64,000 nucleotides of DNA from Pseudothauera nasutitermitis (GCF_004801295.1 NZ_SSOC01000004.1:62001-126000), one strand, 5' to 3'. Counted from the stretch's first letter, positions 27,284-38,363 are shown. Notes: generated from the letters alone by a model not told the origin. Program-made: numbers and translations.

Positions 27284-29800
27284 TCAGCCGGCCTTGGTGC
27301 TCCGTTTGCGTGCCGCCGGCTTGGCGGCCTTGTCGGCGGCACCGGCCTTGGGCGTCTTGGCTTCGAACTCGAAGCCGACCTTGCCGTCCGTGCCGCGTAC
27401 CAGGAAGGCGGAGAACTTGCGCCGCGTGCGCGCCGAGACGAAGCCGCGCAGCAGGTCGGTCTTGCCCTCCGCGAGCAGCTTGCTCATCTGCGCGCGTTCG
27501 ATGGGCTGCTGCAGGATGATCTTGCCGGAGCGGAAATCGCAGGACTTGGCCGGGCCCACGGATTTCCCGCAGACGTAGGCCATGCCGTGCTCGAACACGC
27601 CGCCGCCGCATTTCGGGCAGGGGCCGAGCGATTCCTGGCCGGAAAAATCGACCTCTTCCGCGTTCTCGTCGTCCTTGGGCTGGCCGAAATCGAAGGTGGG
27701 CTGCTTTTCGTCGTTGAGCACGATCTCGGCGTTGAACAGCCGCCCCATCTTGTTGCGGAAGCCGGTCAGCGGACCGACCTTGCCGGTACGCAACAGGGTT
27801 TCGATTTCGTCGTATTCGAACTGGCGGCCGGCGACGATCTTCCAGGTGCTCCAGTCGCAGGCCTGGCAGGCGAACTTCTTGTAGTTCTCCTTCACCGTGC
27901 CGCCACACTTCGGGCAGGGCGTCTTCAGCGTGATGAAATCGCCCGGCACGGTGTCGGATTCGAAGCGCTTGGCGCGCTCGACCACCTCGCGCGCCATTTC
28001 GGCGATCTCCGCCATGAAGGCTTCGCGCGACAGTTCGCCGCGCTCCATGCGCGCCAGCTTGTATTCCCACCCGCCGGTCAGCTCCGGCGAGGTCAGCGCG
28101 CTGACGCCCAGGCCCTTCAGCAGGGTGATCAGCGAGAAGGCCTTGGCGCTGGGGATGAGTTCGCGGCCCTCGCGGTGCAGGTACTGCTCGGTGATCAGCC
28201 CTTCGATGATCTGCGCGCGGGTGGCCGGCGTGCCCAGGCCGCGCTCGGCCATCGCGGCGCGCAATTCCTCGTCGTCTACCATCTTGCCGGCGCCTTCCAT
28301 GGCGGACAGCAGGGTGGCTTCGTTGAAGCGCGCGGGTGGCTTGGTCACCAGCGCCTTCACCACGATCCCGTCGGCGCGCACCGTCTCGCCGGCGTGGATC
28401 GGCACCAATTGCGGGCCGCCGTCCTTGTCGTCCTCGGCCGCCACCTTGCCGTACACGGCGAGCCAGCCGGGGTTGACCAGCACCTTGCCCTCGGTCTTGA
28501 AGGCTTCGCCCTCGATGCGCGTGATGCGCGTGGTGATGCGGTATTCCGCCGCCGGGTAGAACACCGCCAGGAAGCGGCGGGTGACCAGGTCGTAGATCTT
28601 CTGCTCGGCTTCCGACAGGCTCTTCGGCAGCGTGCCGGTGGGGATGATGGCGAAGTGGTCGGAAATCTTGGCATTGTTGAAGATGCGCTTGTTCGGCCGC
28701 ACCCAGCCCTGGCGGGCGATCTCGCCGGCGAAGGCGGTGTATTCCCCGGGCAGCGCGCGCAGCACGTCCTTGACCGTGCCCAGGTAGTCCTCGGGCAGCG
28801 CGCGTGCGTCGGTACGCGGGTAGGTCAGTACCTTGTGCTTCTCGTACAGCGCCTGCGCCAGCTGCAGCGTGGTGCGCGCAGAGAAGCCGAAGCGCCCGTT
28901 GGCCTCGCGCTGCAGGCTGGTCAGGTCGAAGAGCAGGGGCGAGAGCTGGGTGGAGGGCTTGGCCTCCTCGCTCACCGTGCCCTGCTTGCCCTCGCACTTG
29001 GCGCGGATGGCCTCGGCGCGGGCCTTGTCCCAGAGGCGGAAGGCGGTGGCGTGCTCGTCGTTTTCCGGCTTCTTGAACTGCTCGTCGAACCAGCGTCCGG
29101 GGTAATGCCCGGCCGCGCAGGCGAAGTCCGCTTCCAGTTCCCAGTAGTCGCGCGGCTTGAACTTGCGGATGCGTTCCTCGCGCTCCACCACGATGGCCAG
29201 CGTGGGGGTCTGCACGCGGCCCACGGTGGTCAGGTGGAAGCCGCCGGTCTTGGAGTTGAACGCGGTCATCGCGCGCGTGCCGTTGATGCCGATCAGCCAG
29301 TCGCTCTCGGCGCGGCACACGGCCGCCGAGCGCAGGCCTTCGACCTCCTGCGCGGCGCGCAGGTGGGCGAAGCCGTCGCGGATGGCCTGCGCGGTCATCG
29401 ACTGCAGCCACAGCCGGTGCACCGGCTTGTCGGTCTTGGCGTGCTGCACGATGTAATTGAAGATCAGCTCGCCCTCGCGGCCCGCATCACAGGCGTTGAT
29501 CAGGCCGTCGACGTCCTTGCGCTTGATCAGCCGGGTAAGCAGCTTGAGGCGGTCGTCGGTCTTCTCCACCGGCTTCAGCGCGAAGCGCGGCGGGATCACC
29601 GGCAGGTGGGCGAAGGTCCATTTGCCGCGCTTGACCTCGTATTCCTCCGGCACCACCAGCTCGAGCAGGTGGCCGACGGCCGAGGAGAGCACATAGCCTT
29701 CGGACTCGTAGTAGTCCTTTTCCTTGGTGAAACCGCCCAGCGCGCGCGCGATGTCGGCGGCGACCGAGGGTTTTTCCGCGATGATCAGTTGCTTGCTCAT
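27284..29800 (-). CDS. topB: DNA topoisomerase III
   Basis: 838 residues. The N-terminal Toprim domain has IIAEKPSVA and the acidic CDAGREGE motif; the catalytic tyrosine is Tyr327 in LTYPRTDARALP. The C-terminus adds zinc-binding cysteine clusters (CPKCGGTV...CQAC, CPKCGGGV) and a basic Lys/Ala-rich tail. It relaxes and decatenates DNA by single-strand passage. It is the last gene of a leftward group (LysM protein, dprA, smg, topB). Confidence 0.95.
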   Translation of the reverse strand: MSKQLIIAEKPSVAADIARALGGFTKEKDYYESEGYVLSSAVGHLLELVVPEEYEVKRGKWTFAHLPVIPPRFALKPVEKTDDRLKLLTRLIKRKDVDGLINACDAGREGELIFNYIVQHAKTDKPVHRLWLQSMTAQAIRDGFAHLRAAQEVEGLRSAAVCRAESDWLIGINGTRAMTAFNSKTGGFHLTTVGRVQTPTLAIVVEREERIRKFKPRDYWELEADFACAAGHYPGRWFDEQFKKPENDEHATAFRLWDKARAEAIRAKCEGKQGTVSEEAKPSTQLSPLLFDLTSLQREANGRFGFSARTTLQLAQALYEKHKVLTYPRTDARALPEDYLGTVKDVLRALPGEYTAFAGEIARQGWVRPNKRIFNNAKISDHFAIIPTGTLPKSLSEAEQKIYDLVTRRFLAVFYPAAEYRITTRITRIEGEAFKTEGKVLVNPGWLAVYGKVAAEDDKDGGPQLVPIHAGETVRADGIVVKALVTKPPARFNEATLLSAMEGAGKMVDDEELRAAMAERGLGTPATRAQIIEGLITEQYLHREGRELIPSAKAFSLITLLKGLGVSALTSPELTGGWEYKLARMERGELSREAFMAEIAEMAREVVERAKRFESDTVPGDFITLKTPCPKCGGTVKENYKKFACQACDWSTWKIVAGRQFEYDEIETLLRTGKVGPLTGFRNKMGRLFNAEIVLNDEKQPTFDFGQPKDDENAEEVDFSGQESLGPCPKCGGGVFEHGMAYVCGKSVGPAKSCDFRSGKIILQQPIERAQMSKLLAEGKTDLLRGFVSARTRRKFSAFLVRGTDGKVGFEFEAKTPKAGAADKAAKPAARKRSTKAG

Positions 29801-29914
29801 GCCGTCGGGGAGTGGGCCGGCGCCTGGATCATGCGGGCCGGTGGGTGGATGTGGAGCGACGGATGATAAGCAGCCCGCCGTGAGACATGCAAGCGGCCGG
29901 ATGGCCGCTGGTCC

Positions 29915-30379
29915 TTATTGCAGGGCCAGCACGTCCTCGTCGTCGCCGTTCAGCAACTCGTCCAGGATCAGGCCGTCCATCGGGCGCTCCTGCTGCCAGA
30001 GCACCATCAGCACGATGACCTTCAGGCGATGCAGGTTCACGCTGAAACGTTCGAGCGCCATGGCGCGTTCGATGATCAGTTCGCGGGTCGGCGCGTCGAG
30101 CACGCCGGCGTTTTCCAGGAAGGCGATGAAGCCCCGGCAGTCGGCGCCCAGGCGGGCCATTTCGGTTTCGGCGTAGATGCGTACCGAATCGTTGTCGGCG
30201 GCGATTTCCGGCCCCGTGGCGTCGGCCATCTCGCGCAGGCCGGACAGCCATTCGAGCGCCTCGTTGATCTCCTCGTCCTCGAAGCCCGCGGCCGATAGCT
30301 TGCGGGCGAGCTGGTCCGAGCCGGGACAGGCATCCGCATGCACATAGCTCTCGAAGAGGTAGACCAGGATATCGAACAA
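29915..30379 (-). CDS. smg: Smg family protein (DUF494)
   Basis: 154 residues, beginning MFDILVYLFESYVHAD, the typical N-terminus of the Smg/DUF494 family, with the EEINEALEWLSGL segment. The function is unknown; the gene is commonly found next to dprA in beta- and gammaproteobacteria, as here. Acidic, no signal peptide, probably cytoplasmic. dprA lies 24 bp upstream. Confidence 0.9.
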   Translation of the reverse strand: MFDILVYLFESYVHADACPGSDQLARKLSAAGFEDEEINEALEWLSGLREMADATGPEIAADNDSVRIYAETEMARLGADCRGFIAFLENAGVLDAPTRELIIERAMALERFSVNLHRLKVIVLMVLWQQERPMDGLILDELLNGDDEDVLALQ

Positions 30380-30403
30380 AATGACCTCCAGCGGGGCGGC
30401 GGG

Positions 30404-31501
30404 CTAGCGGCGCTGGAAGCGTCCGCCGGGAAGGCGGACGATACGGCCATCCAGTTCCATGGGCAGCAGGATGGCGTACAGCGCGTCCACCGTCAAGCCG
30501 GTGCGCTCGGTCAGCGTGTCGAGGTCCACCGGGTCGTGGCCCAGGCCGGCGAGTATCCCTGCATCATCCCCGGCGGCAGGGACGGCTTGCGCCACTGCCG
30601 GAGATGCGGCCCGTGTGTCGGGGGAGGACAGGCGCAGCTCCTCCAGCACGTCGGCGGCGGTTTCCACCAGCTTGGCGCCGTCGCGGATCAGCCGGTGGCA
30701 GCCGCGCGCCAGCGGTGAGTGGATGGAGCCGGGAATGGCGAACACTTCGCGCCCGCTTTCGGCGGCCAGCCGTGCGGTGATCAGCGAACCGCTGCCGAGC
30801 GCGGCCTCGACCACCAGCACGCCGCGCGCCAGGCCGGCGATCAGGCGGTTGCGGCGCGGGAAGTGGTGGCGCAGCGGCGGCGTGCCGAGCGGCAACTCGC
30901 TGAGAATCAGCCCGCGTTCGGCGATGGCGCGCGCGAGCGCCTGGTTGCGTGCAGGGTAGATACGGTCCGCGCCGGTGCCGATCACCGCGACGGTGGCGCC
31001 GTCCCGGGCGCTCAGCGCGCCGCGGTGGGCCGCCGCGTCGATGCCCAGCGCCAGTCCGCTGAGGATGGTCAGGCCGGCCTCGGCGAGGCTGCGCGCGAAC
31101 GCCTCGGCGTTGTCCTCGCCCTGCGGCGTGGCCGAGCGCGCGCCGACGATGGCGAGGGCGGGGCGTGCGAGCAGTTCGAGGCGACCCTTGGCGTACAGCA
31201 ATACCGGCGGGTCGGCGGTTTCCAGCAGGGCGGCGGGGTAGTCGGTGTCGGCCAGGGTGAGCAGGCGGTGGCCGGGCCGGGCGGCCCAGGCCAGCGCTGC
31301 GTCGATCACGGCGGGGTCCGGCGGGTCGAGCAGGGCGTCGGCGGCTTCATGGCCGACCACCGCGGCGATCTTGCCGCGCCCGGCGGCGAGGATGGCTTCC
31401 GGCAGGCCGAAGGCGCTCAGCAGGTGACGCTGGCGTTCCGGTCCCAGGCCGGGCGCCAGCGTCAGGCGCAACCAGGCGGCAAGCTCCTGGCGGGATGACA
31501 A
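30404..31501 (-). CDS. dprA: DNA-processing protein DprA
   Basis: 365 residues. An N-terminal SAM-like region is followed by the Rossmann-type DprA core (AIVGARSATPQGEDNA, LSGLALGIDAAAHRGAL, PRRNRLIAGLA), and a C-terminal winged-helix segment (LTVDALYAILLPMEL). DprA loads RecA onto incoming single strands during natural transformation. It starts 2 bp after the LysM gene stop and precedes smg. Competence itself is not proven by its presence. Confidence 0.94.
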   Translation of the reverse strand: MSSRQELAAWLRLTLAPGLGPERQRHLLSAFGLPEAILAAGRGKIAAVVGHEAADALLDPPDPAVIDAALAWAARPGHRLLTLADTDYPAALLETADPPVLLYAKGRLELLARPALAIVGARSATPQGEDNAEAFARSLAEAGLTILSGLALGIDAAAHRGALSARDGATVAVIGTGADRIYPARNQALARAIAERGLILSELPLGTPPLRHHFPRRNRLIAGLARGVLVVEAALGSGSLITARLAAESGREVFAIPGSIHSPLARGCHRLIRDGAKLVETAADVLEELRLSSPDTRAASPAVAQAVPAAGDDAGILAGLGHDPVDLDTLTERTGLTVDALYAILLPMELDGRIVRLPGGRFQRR

Positions 31502-31503
31502 GT

Positions 31504-32523
31504 TCAGGGCTGGCGGACGCCGTCGCCGACGGTGACCTGCCCGTTGCTGTTGACCACCAGCGCGTAGGACACGCGGTCGAACACGCGGAACACGAAGGCC
31601 AGACCGTAGCGTTGGTCGGGCAGCGCGATGCGTTCGCGCTCATGCTCCACGCTGCCGCGGTTGCGCCACAGCGCCAGCACGTTGCCGCTTTCCAGGCCGT
31701 CGCGGCTGCCGGTGTTGAGGATCACCACCTGATGCGTGCCGGCGACTTCCACGCCGCGGTGGATGCCGATGATGCGGCCGTGGACCTCGCCGGCCGGCGG
31801 GCGCGGCACGTAGGAGAACACGCGGGGCAGTTCGGCGGGCAGCAGGCGGTCGCCGGCGCCGATCTCTTCATGGGCGCGCACCAAGTGCAGGGTAGCCGGA
31901 TCGCCCGCTTCGGTGATGCGGGCGGTGCCCAGGTGGCGGGCTTCGTAGCCCAGTACCTCGCGGGTCAGCGGATCGACCAGCGCCTCGGCGCGGCGATAGA
32001 CCTCCCAGCGTTCCACGCCGGGGCGCACATCCTTGGCGAACACGGTGTCGCCGCCGCCGGCGTACACGCGTGAGCCGTCGTTGGCGACCACGGTGGCCGA
32101 GCCGGCCAGGGTGGCTTCATCGACCACCAGCGGCGCGGTCAGGAAGGGTTCGATGATTTCCAGCGGAATGCTGGGAATGGGCTGCAGCGCGGGTTCCGAA
32201 TAGACCTGCGGCTGGAGCTTGCCGTCGCCCGTGCCGATGCGGCGGCCGACGCTGAGCCAGGGGCCGGAGCGGTCGAGCACGATGATCTGGCCGGGATAGA
32301 TGAGGTGCGGGTTGCGGATCTGCTCGCGGTTCATCCGCCACACTTCCGGCCAGCGCCAGGGCTGCTTGAGGAAGCGCGCGGAGATGTCCCACAGAGTGTC
32401 GCCGCGCACCACGGTGTAGGAGTCGGGCGCGTCGTCGGCGATCTCGATGGGCTGCTGGGCCGCCGCGGTGCCGCCGAGCAGGGTGGCAATGCCGAGGAGG
32501 AGAGGGAATATAATGCGGATCAT
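31504..32523 (-). CDS. Exported LysM-domain protein
   Basis: 339 residues. Signal peptide from the Met at 32523 (MIRIIFPLLLGIATLLGG, cleaved near AAAQ), then one LysM domain (YTVVRGDTLWDISARF to YPGQIIVL, about residues 33-85) that binds peptidoglycan. The remaining 250 residues resemble the conserved C-terminal part of the LysM proteins found before dprA in betaproteobacteria, with unknown role. The frame is open upstream to 32697, but only the chosen start gives a signal peptide. Divergent from def. Confidence 0.88.
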   Translation of the reverse strand: MIRIIFPLLLGIATLLGGTAAAQQPIEIADDAPDSYTVVRGDTLWDISARFLKQPWRWPEVWRMNREQIRNPHLIYPGQIIVLDRSGPWLSVGRRIGTGDGKLQPQVYSEPALQPIPSIPLEIIEPFLTAPLVVDEATLAGSATVVANDGSRVYAGGGDTVFAKDVRPGVERWEVYRRAEALVDPLTREVLGYEARHLGTARITEAGDPATLHLVRAHEEIGAGDRLLPAELPRVFSYVPRPPAGEVHGRIIGIHRGVEVAGTHQVVILNTGSRDGLESGNVLALWRNRGSVEHERERIALPDQRYGLAFVFRVFDRVSYALVVNSNGQVTVGDGVRQP

Positions 32524-32699
32524 CGCTCGCTTCCGGTAGGTGTGGACCGGGATGAACCGGTCCGGAACGCCATGGGCCGGAAGAGTGTCGAAATCGGGCG
32601 ACGGGGCGCGTCGATTCAGACCCGGATTCCCGACCAGGCGCCTGCGCATGACAAGGCGCTTGAAATTCTGCACGTAATGTCTTAACCCGGCAAGCATTT

Positions 32700-33203
32700 A
32701 TGGCTCTACTCCCCATCCTGCGCTATCCCGATCCCCGCCTGCACACGCGTGCTGAGCCGGTGGTCGAGGTCGATGACGAAATCCGTACGCTGGTGCGCGA
32801 CATGGCCGAGACCATGTACGCCGCGCCGGGTATCGGCCTGGCGGCCACCCAGGTCAATGTGCATCGGCGCGTGGTGGTCATCGACGTATCCGAAGACAGA
32901 ACGGACCTGATGGCCTTCATCAATCCGGAGATTCTCGAGCGTTCCGGCGAACAGGTGTGCGAGGAAGGCTGCCTGTCGGTGCCCGGCATCTACGAGAACG
33001 TCACCCGTGCCGAGCGCGTGCGGGTGCGCGCGCTCGACGGCGAGGGGAAACCCTTCGAGCTGGAGGCCGACGGCCTGCTGGCGGTGTGCATCCAGCACGA
33101 GATCGACCACCTGGATGGCAAGGTATTCATCGAATACCTCTCCGCGCTCAAGCTCAACCGCATCAAGACCAAACTGGCCAAGAAGGCGCGCCTGACCGCC
33201 TGA
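32700..33203 (+). CDS. def: Peptide deformylase
   Basis: 167 residues. All three family motifs are present: [18 protein letters not shown] (Cys91) and QHEIDHLDG (His133, Glu134, His137), which bind the metal and perform catalysis. It removes the formyl group from nascent proteins. fmt, encoding the opposite activity on initiator tRNA, follows 53 bp downstream, the usual pairing. Confidence 0.97.
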   Translation: MALLPILRYPDPRLHTRAEPVVEVDDEIRTLVRDMAETMYAAPGIGLAATQVNVHRRVVVIDVSEDRTDLMAFINPEILERSGEQVCEEGCLSVPGIYENVTRAERVRVRALDGEGKPFELEADGLLAVCIQHEIDHLDGKVFIEYLSALKLNRIKTKLAKKARLTA

Positions 33204-33256
33204 CCGCCTCGGCGCGCGCCGAGGCGACCGGCCGTGCCGCCAACCGCGAGATTTCC

Positions 33257-34198
33257 ATGTCCGATCTGAAGATCGCCTTCGCCGGCACGCCGGAGTTCGC
33301 CGCCTGCGCGCTGCGCGCGCTGCTGGCCGCCGGCTTCCGGGTGCCGCTGGTGCTCACCCAGCCCGACCGGCCGGCCGGCCGCGGCATGAAGCTCAGCCCC
33401 AGTCCGGTCAAGCAGGTGGCGCTGGAGCACGGCATCGCCGTCGACCAGCCCGAACGCCTGCGCACGCCGGAGCAGCGCGCCGCGCTGGCCGCCGCCGCGC
33501 CGGACGTGCTGGTGGTAGCGGCCTACGGCCTGCTGCTGCCGCCCGAGGTGCTGGCCCTGCCGCGCCTGGGCTGCATCAACATCCACGCCTCGCTGCTGCC
33601 GCGCTGGCGCGGCGCGGCGCCCATCCACCGCGCCATCGAGGCGGGCGACACGCAAACCGGCATCACCATCATGCGCATGGACGAAGGGCTGGATACCGGG
33701 CCGATGCTGCTCAGCGCCGCCCTGTCGATCCGCGCGGACGACACCACCGGCAGTCTGCACGACCGGCTCGCCGCACTGGGCGCCGAACTGGTGGTCGATG
33801 CGCTGCGCCGGCTGCCGGACAGCCTGCCGGCCATCGCGCAGCCGGACGAAGGCGTGACCTATGCGGCCAAGATCACCAAGGCCGAAGCGGCCATCGACTG
33901 GAGGCGTCCGGCGGTCGAACTGGAACGGGCGATCCGCGCCTTCGACCCGTTCCCCGGCGCCTGGAGCACGCTGAACGGCACGGCGATCAAGGTCTGGGGC
34001 GCGCAGCCGGTGGGCGCGGAGGGAGTGCCCGGCACGGTGCTCGATGCCGGACCGGAGGGCATCCTGGTGGCCTGCGGCGAGGGCGCGCTGCGCCTGACCG
34101 CGCTGCAGCGTCCGGGCAGCCGCCGCCTCGGTGTGCGCGACTTCCTTGCGGGCTTTCCGGTGACCGTGGGTGAATGCTTCGCGCCGCCGCGCGATTGA
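33257..34198 (+). CDS. fmt: Methionyl-tRNA formyltransferase
   Basis: 313 residues. The N-terminal formyltransferase domain begins [19 protein letters not shown] and contains [21 protein letters not shown], the signature with the catalytic Asn/His; the C-terminal OB-fold binds tRNA (around residues 205-313). It formylates Met-tRNAfMet. The ATG at 33257 matches the family N-terminus. In an apparent def-fmt-htpX run. Confidence 0.97.
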   Translation: MSDLKIAFAGTPEFAACALRALLAAGFRVPLVLTQPDRPAGRGMKLSPSPVKQVALEHGIAVDQPERLRTPEQRAALAAAAPDVLVVAAYGLLLPPEVLALPRLGCINIHASLLPRWRGAAPIHRAIEAGDTQTGITIMRMDEGLDTGPMLLSAALSIRADDTTGSLHDRLAALGAELVVDALRRLPDSLPAIAQPDEGVTYAAKITKAEAAIDWRRPAVELERAIRAFDPFPGAWSTLNGTAIKVWGAQPVGAEGVPGTVLDAGPEGILVACGEGALRLTALQRPGSRRLGVRDFLAGFPVTVGECFAPPRD

Positions 34199-34264
34199 AT
34201 CTTTCCGCTGGCGACCCTATCTAAACCGCACAATCGACCCAACACACGAGGAAGGAAACCCCCC

Positions 34265-35110
34265 ATGTTCGGTAACTGGATGAAGACCTCCATTCTGATG
34301 GCCGGCATCGTTGCGCTGTTCGGCGCCGTCGGCGCCATGATCGGCGGCCAGCAGGGCATGCTGCTGGCGCTGGTGTTCGGCGGGGCCACCAATCTGTGGG
34401 CCTACTGGTTCTCCGACAAGATGGTGCTGAAGATGTACAACGCGCGCCAGGTCGATGCCACCAACTCGCCCTACCTGTACAACATGGTGCGCGAACTGGC
34501 GCAGCGCGCCGATCTGCCGATGCCCAAGGTGTATATCATCGACGAGGCACAGCCCAATGCCTTCGCCACCGGGCGCAACCCGGACAACGCGGCGGTGGCG
34601 GCCACCACCGGCATCATGCGCATGCTCTCCGAACGCGAGCTGCGCGGCGTGATGGCGCACGAACTGGCGCACGTGAAGAACCGCGACATCCTGATCTCGA
34701 CCATGTCGGCCACGGTGGCCGGGGCGATTTCCATGCTTGCCCAGTTCGGCATGTTCTTCGGCGGCCGCGGCGACAACCGCCCGCATCCGGCCTTCCAGAT
34801 CCTGGTGATGATCCTCGCGCCGATGGCGGCGATGATCATCCAGATGGCCATCTCGCGCACCCGCGAGTTCGGCGCGGACCGTGGCGGAGCGGAAATCTCC
34901 GGCGATCCGGAGGCGCTCGCTGCCGCGTTGGCGAAGATCGAGGCCTACGCCAAGGGGATTCCCATGCAGACCGCCGAGGCGCATCCGGAAACCGCGCAGA
35001 TGATGATCATGAATCCGCTGTCCGGTGGTGGTCTGCGCGGTCTGTTTTCCACGCACCCGTCGACGGCGGAACGGATTGCGCGGCTGCGTGCAATGGTGCG
35101 CGGCGCGTAG
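34265..35110 (+). CDS. htpX: Membrane zinc metalloprotease HtpX
   Basis: 281 residues. Two N-terminal membrane helices (about 8-55), the zinc site HELAH in [14 protein letters not shown], and two later hydrophobic segments. HtpX cleaves misfolded inner-membrane proteins together with FtsH. A GAGGAAGG ribosome site precedes the start. It follows fmt by 66 bp. Confidence 0.95.
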   Translation: MFGNWMKTSILMAGIVALFGAVGAMIGGQQGMLLALVFGGATNLWAYWFSDKMVLKMYNARQVDATNSPYLYNMVRELAQRADLPMPKVYIIDEAQPNAFATGRNPDNAAVAATTGIMRMLSERELRGVMAHELAHVKNRDILISTMSATVAGAISMLAQFGMFFGGRGDNRPHPAFQILVMILAPMAAMIIQMAISRTREFGADRGGAEISGDPEALAAALAKIEAYAKGIPMQTAEAHPETAQMMIMNPLSGGGLRGLFSTHPSTAERIARLRAMVRGA

Positions 35111-35132
35111 CGCACTAGGGATTATGCTTAGC

Positions 35133-35163
35133 GACATTCTGTCCCCGCTGGGGACAGAATGTC
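35133..35163. repeat. 31-bp perfect palindrome between htpX and fdnG
   Basis: GACATTCTGTCCCC, then GCT, then GGGGACAGAATGTC: two perfect 14-bp arms with a 3-base loop. It lies 22 bp after the htpX stop and about 125 bp before fdnG. No T-run follows, so it is not a classical terminator. It could be a dispersed palindromic (REP-like) element or an operator for the formate dehydrogenase operon. Confidence 0.6.
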
Positions 35164-35287
35164 TCGTGCAAGGGCGGTGGGACCAGGAGGAAAAGCCTGC
35201 GCCTCCGGGGTCTTTTGTAACGGTATGAATCTTGCAGGGAATAACGATTGGTTTATACCAAGACCCGTATAGAAGGAGGGGAAGATC

Positions 35288-38200
35288 ATGAATGTCTCAA
35301 GGCGCGGCTTTTTCAAAGTCTGTGCCGCGGGCATGTCGGGCTCCAGCCTGGTCGCCATGGGGTTCGCGCCCACGGCGGCGTTGGCGGAGGTCCGGCAATT
35401 CAAGCTCGCGCACACGACCGAAACCCGCAACACCTGTCCGTACTGTTCCGTGTCCTGTGGCCTGCTGGTGTATTCCGTCGGCGACGGGGCCAAGAACACC
35501 AAGGCCAAGGTCATCCACATCGAGGGCGACCCCGACCATCCGGTCAACCGCGGCACGCTGTGCCCCAAGGGCGCCGGCCTGCTGGACTTCATCAGCAGCC
35601 CCGCCCGCCTGAAGTACCCCGAAGTGCGCGAAGCCGGCACCAACGAGTGGAAGCGCATTTCCTGGGATGAGGCCTATGCGCGCATCACCCGCCTGATGAA
35701 GGATGACCGCGACGCCAATTTTATCGAAAAGAACGCCGACGGCGTCACCGTCAATCGCTGGCTGAGCACCGGCTTCCTGGCCGCCTCCGCCTCCCCGAGC
35801 GAAGCTGGATACATTACGCACAAGGTTGTCCGCAACCTTGGCATGCTTGCATTCGACAACCAGGCGCGTGTCTGACACGGTCCGACGGTAGCCAGTCTGG
35901 CTCCGACGTTTGGCCGTGGCGCGATGACCAACACCTGGTCGGACATCAAGAATGCCGACGTAGTGTTGATCATGGGCGGGAACGCCGCCGAAGCGCACCC
36001 CTGCGGCTTCAAGTGGGTCATCGAAGCGAAGAAGCTGAACAAGGCGAAGCTGGTCGTCGTCGACCCGCGCTTCACCCGTTCCGCCGCGGTCGCCGATTAC
36101 TACGCGCCCATCCGCACCGGCACCGACATCGCCTTCCTGGGCGGCGTCATCAACTACCTGTTGACCAACGACAAGATCCAACACGAGTACGTCAAGGCGT
36201 ACACGGACTTCACCTTCCTGGTCGACGAAAGATTCGCCTTCGAGAACGGGCTGTATTCCGGCTACAACGCCGACAAGCGCGCCTACGATGACCGCTCCTC
36301 CTGGCAGTACCAGCGCGGCGAGGACGGCTACGTGGTCACCGATCCGACGATGCAGGATCCGCGCTGCGTCTACCAGCTGCTGAAGAAGCACTACAGCCGC
36401 TACACGCCGGACGTGGTGTCGAACATCTGCGGCACCCCGGAAGACCAGTTCCTCAAGGTGTGCGAGTACATCGCCTCGACTTCCGGCACCGACCGCGTGA
36501 TGACCATCATGTACGCACTGGGCTGGACGCAGCACTCGCAGGGTTCGCAGATCATCCGCACCGGCGCGATGGTCCAGCTGCTGCTGGGCAACATCGGCGT
36601 CAAGGGCGGCGGCATGAACGCGCTGCGCGGCCACTCCAACATCCAGGGCCTGACCGACCTCGGGTTGATGACCAACCTGCTGCCGGGCTACATGACGCTG
36701 CCGGGCGAGAGGGAGACCGACTACGGCGCCTACATCGCCCGTCGCGCGCCCAAGCCGATGCGGCCCAACCAGATGTCGTACTGGCAGAACTACGAGAAGT
36801 TCCACGTCAGCCTGATGAAGTCGTGGTACGGCAAGGCCGCCACCGCCGAGAACAACTGGTGCTTCGACTGGCTGCCCAAGCTCGACAAGCCGCACGACAT
36901 CCTGCAGGTGTTCGAGGACATGTACAACGGCAAGCTCAACGGCTATTTCTGCCAGGGCTTCAACCCGCTGGCCGCATTCCCGAACAAGAGCAAGCTCAAT
37001 GTCGCGCTGGCCAAGCTGAAGTACCTGGTCATCATGGACCCGCTGGCCACCGAGACCTCCGAGTTCTGGAAGAACTACGGTGATCTCAACAACGTCGATA
37101 CTGCCAGCATCCAGACCACGGTGTTCCGCCTGCCGACCACCTGCTTCGCCGAAGAAAGCGGCTCGCTGGTGAACTCGGCGCGCTGGCTGCAATGGCACTG
37201 GAAGGGCGCCGAGCCGCCGGGCGAAGCCAAGCCGGATACGGAAATCATGGGCAGCCTGCACCTGCACCTGCGCGAGCTGTACGAGAAGGAGGGCGGTACC
37301 TTCCCCGACCCCATCCTCAACCTCGACTGGCCCTACAAGCGGCCGCACGAGCCGTCGTCGGAAGAGCTGGCGATGGAGTTCAATGGCAAGGCGCTGGTGG
37401 ATCTGGTCGATCCGGCCGATCCGACCAAGATCATCCGCAAGGCGGGCGAGCAGCTCGACGGCTTCGCGCAACTGCGCGCGGACGGCTCCACGGCCTGCGG
37501 CTGCTGGATCTACGCCGGCTGCTGGACCCAGGCCGGCAACCAGATGGCGCGCCGCGATAATGCCGACCCCTACGGTGATGGCCAGACCCAGAAATGGGCC
37601 TGGGCGTGGCCGGCCAACCGCCGCATCCTGTACAACCGCGCCTCGGCCGATCCCTCCGGCAAGCCGTGGGACAGCAGGCGCCGTCTGGTGTGGTGGAACG
37701 GCAAGCAGTGGGGCGGCGACGACGTGCCCGACTTCGCGCCGGCTTCCGCGCCCGAGGTGGGCATGGGGCCGTTCATCATGAACCCCGAGGGCATCGCGCG
37801 CTTCTTCGCGCGCGACATGATGGCCGAAGGCCCCTTCCCCGAGCACTACGAGCCGACCGAAACGCCGATCGGCGTGAACCCGATGAACGACAACCCGGCG
37901 GCGGTGTACAACCCGGCGGCACGCATCTTCAAGGGGGATCTGCCCAACTTCGGCACCTCGGCGGAATTCCCCTACGCGGCGACCACTTATCGCCTCACCG
38001 AGCATTTCCACTACTGGACCAAGCACGTCAACATCAACGCCGTGCTGCAGCCGGAGCAGTTCGTGGAGATCGGCGAGGGGCTGGCGCACGAGAAGGGCAT
38101 CGCCAACGGCGACCGTGTGCAGGTCAGCAGCAAGCGTGGCTACATCCGGGCGGTGGCCCTGGTGACCAAGCGCATCCGTGCGCTCAAGGTGAACGGGCAG

Positions 38201-38353
38201 ACCGTGCACCAGGTCGGCATTCCGATCCACTGGGGCTTCATGGGCCAGGCCAAGGCGGGTTACATCGCCAACACCCTGGCGCCTTTCGTCGGAGACGCCA
38301 ACACCCAGACACCGGAATCCAAGTCCTTCCTCGTGAACATCGAGAAGGTTTGA
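35288..38353 (+). CDS. fdnG: Formate dehydrogenase (FDH-N/O type) major subunit, selenocysteine-containing
   Basis: 1021 residues when the in-frame TGA at codon 196 is read as selenocysteine; the frame continues unbroken on both sides. A Tat signal (SRRGFFK) directs it to the periplasm. A [4Fe-4S] site is formed by Cys50, Cys53, Cys57 and Cys92, followed by the molybdopterin domains. The sequence around Sec196 ([17 protein letters not shown]) is that of FdnG/FdoG. It oxidises formate to CO2 at a bis-MGD molybdenum (or tungsten) centre and passes electrons to FdnH and FdnI and then quinone. A strong AAGGAGGGG site precedes the start. Confidence 0.95.
35873..35915 (+). promoter_or_regulatory. 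Selenocysteine UGA codon and SECIS hairpin of fdnG
   Basis: The TGA at 35873-35875 is followed by a hairpin whose upper part fits the SelB-binding SECIS: GG (35887-35888), bulged T (35889), AGCC, loop AGTCT (35894-35898), GGCT, CC (35903-35904). The bulged U and GUCU-type loop are the features read by SelB in E. coli fdnG/fdhF. Confidence 0.9.
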
Positions 38354-38363
38354 GGAGAGCGCC

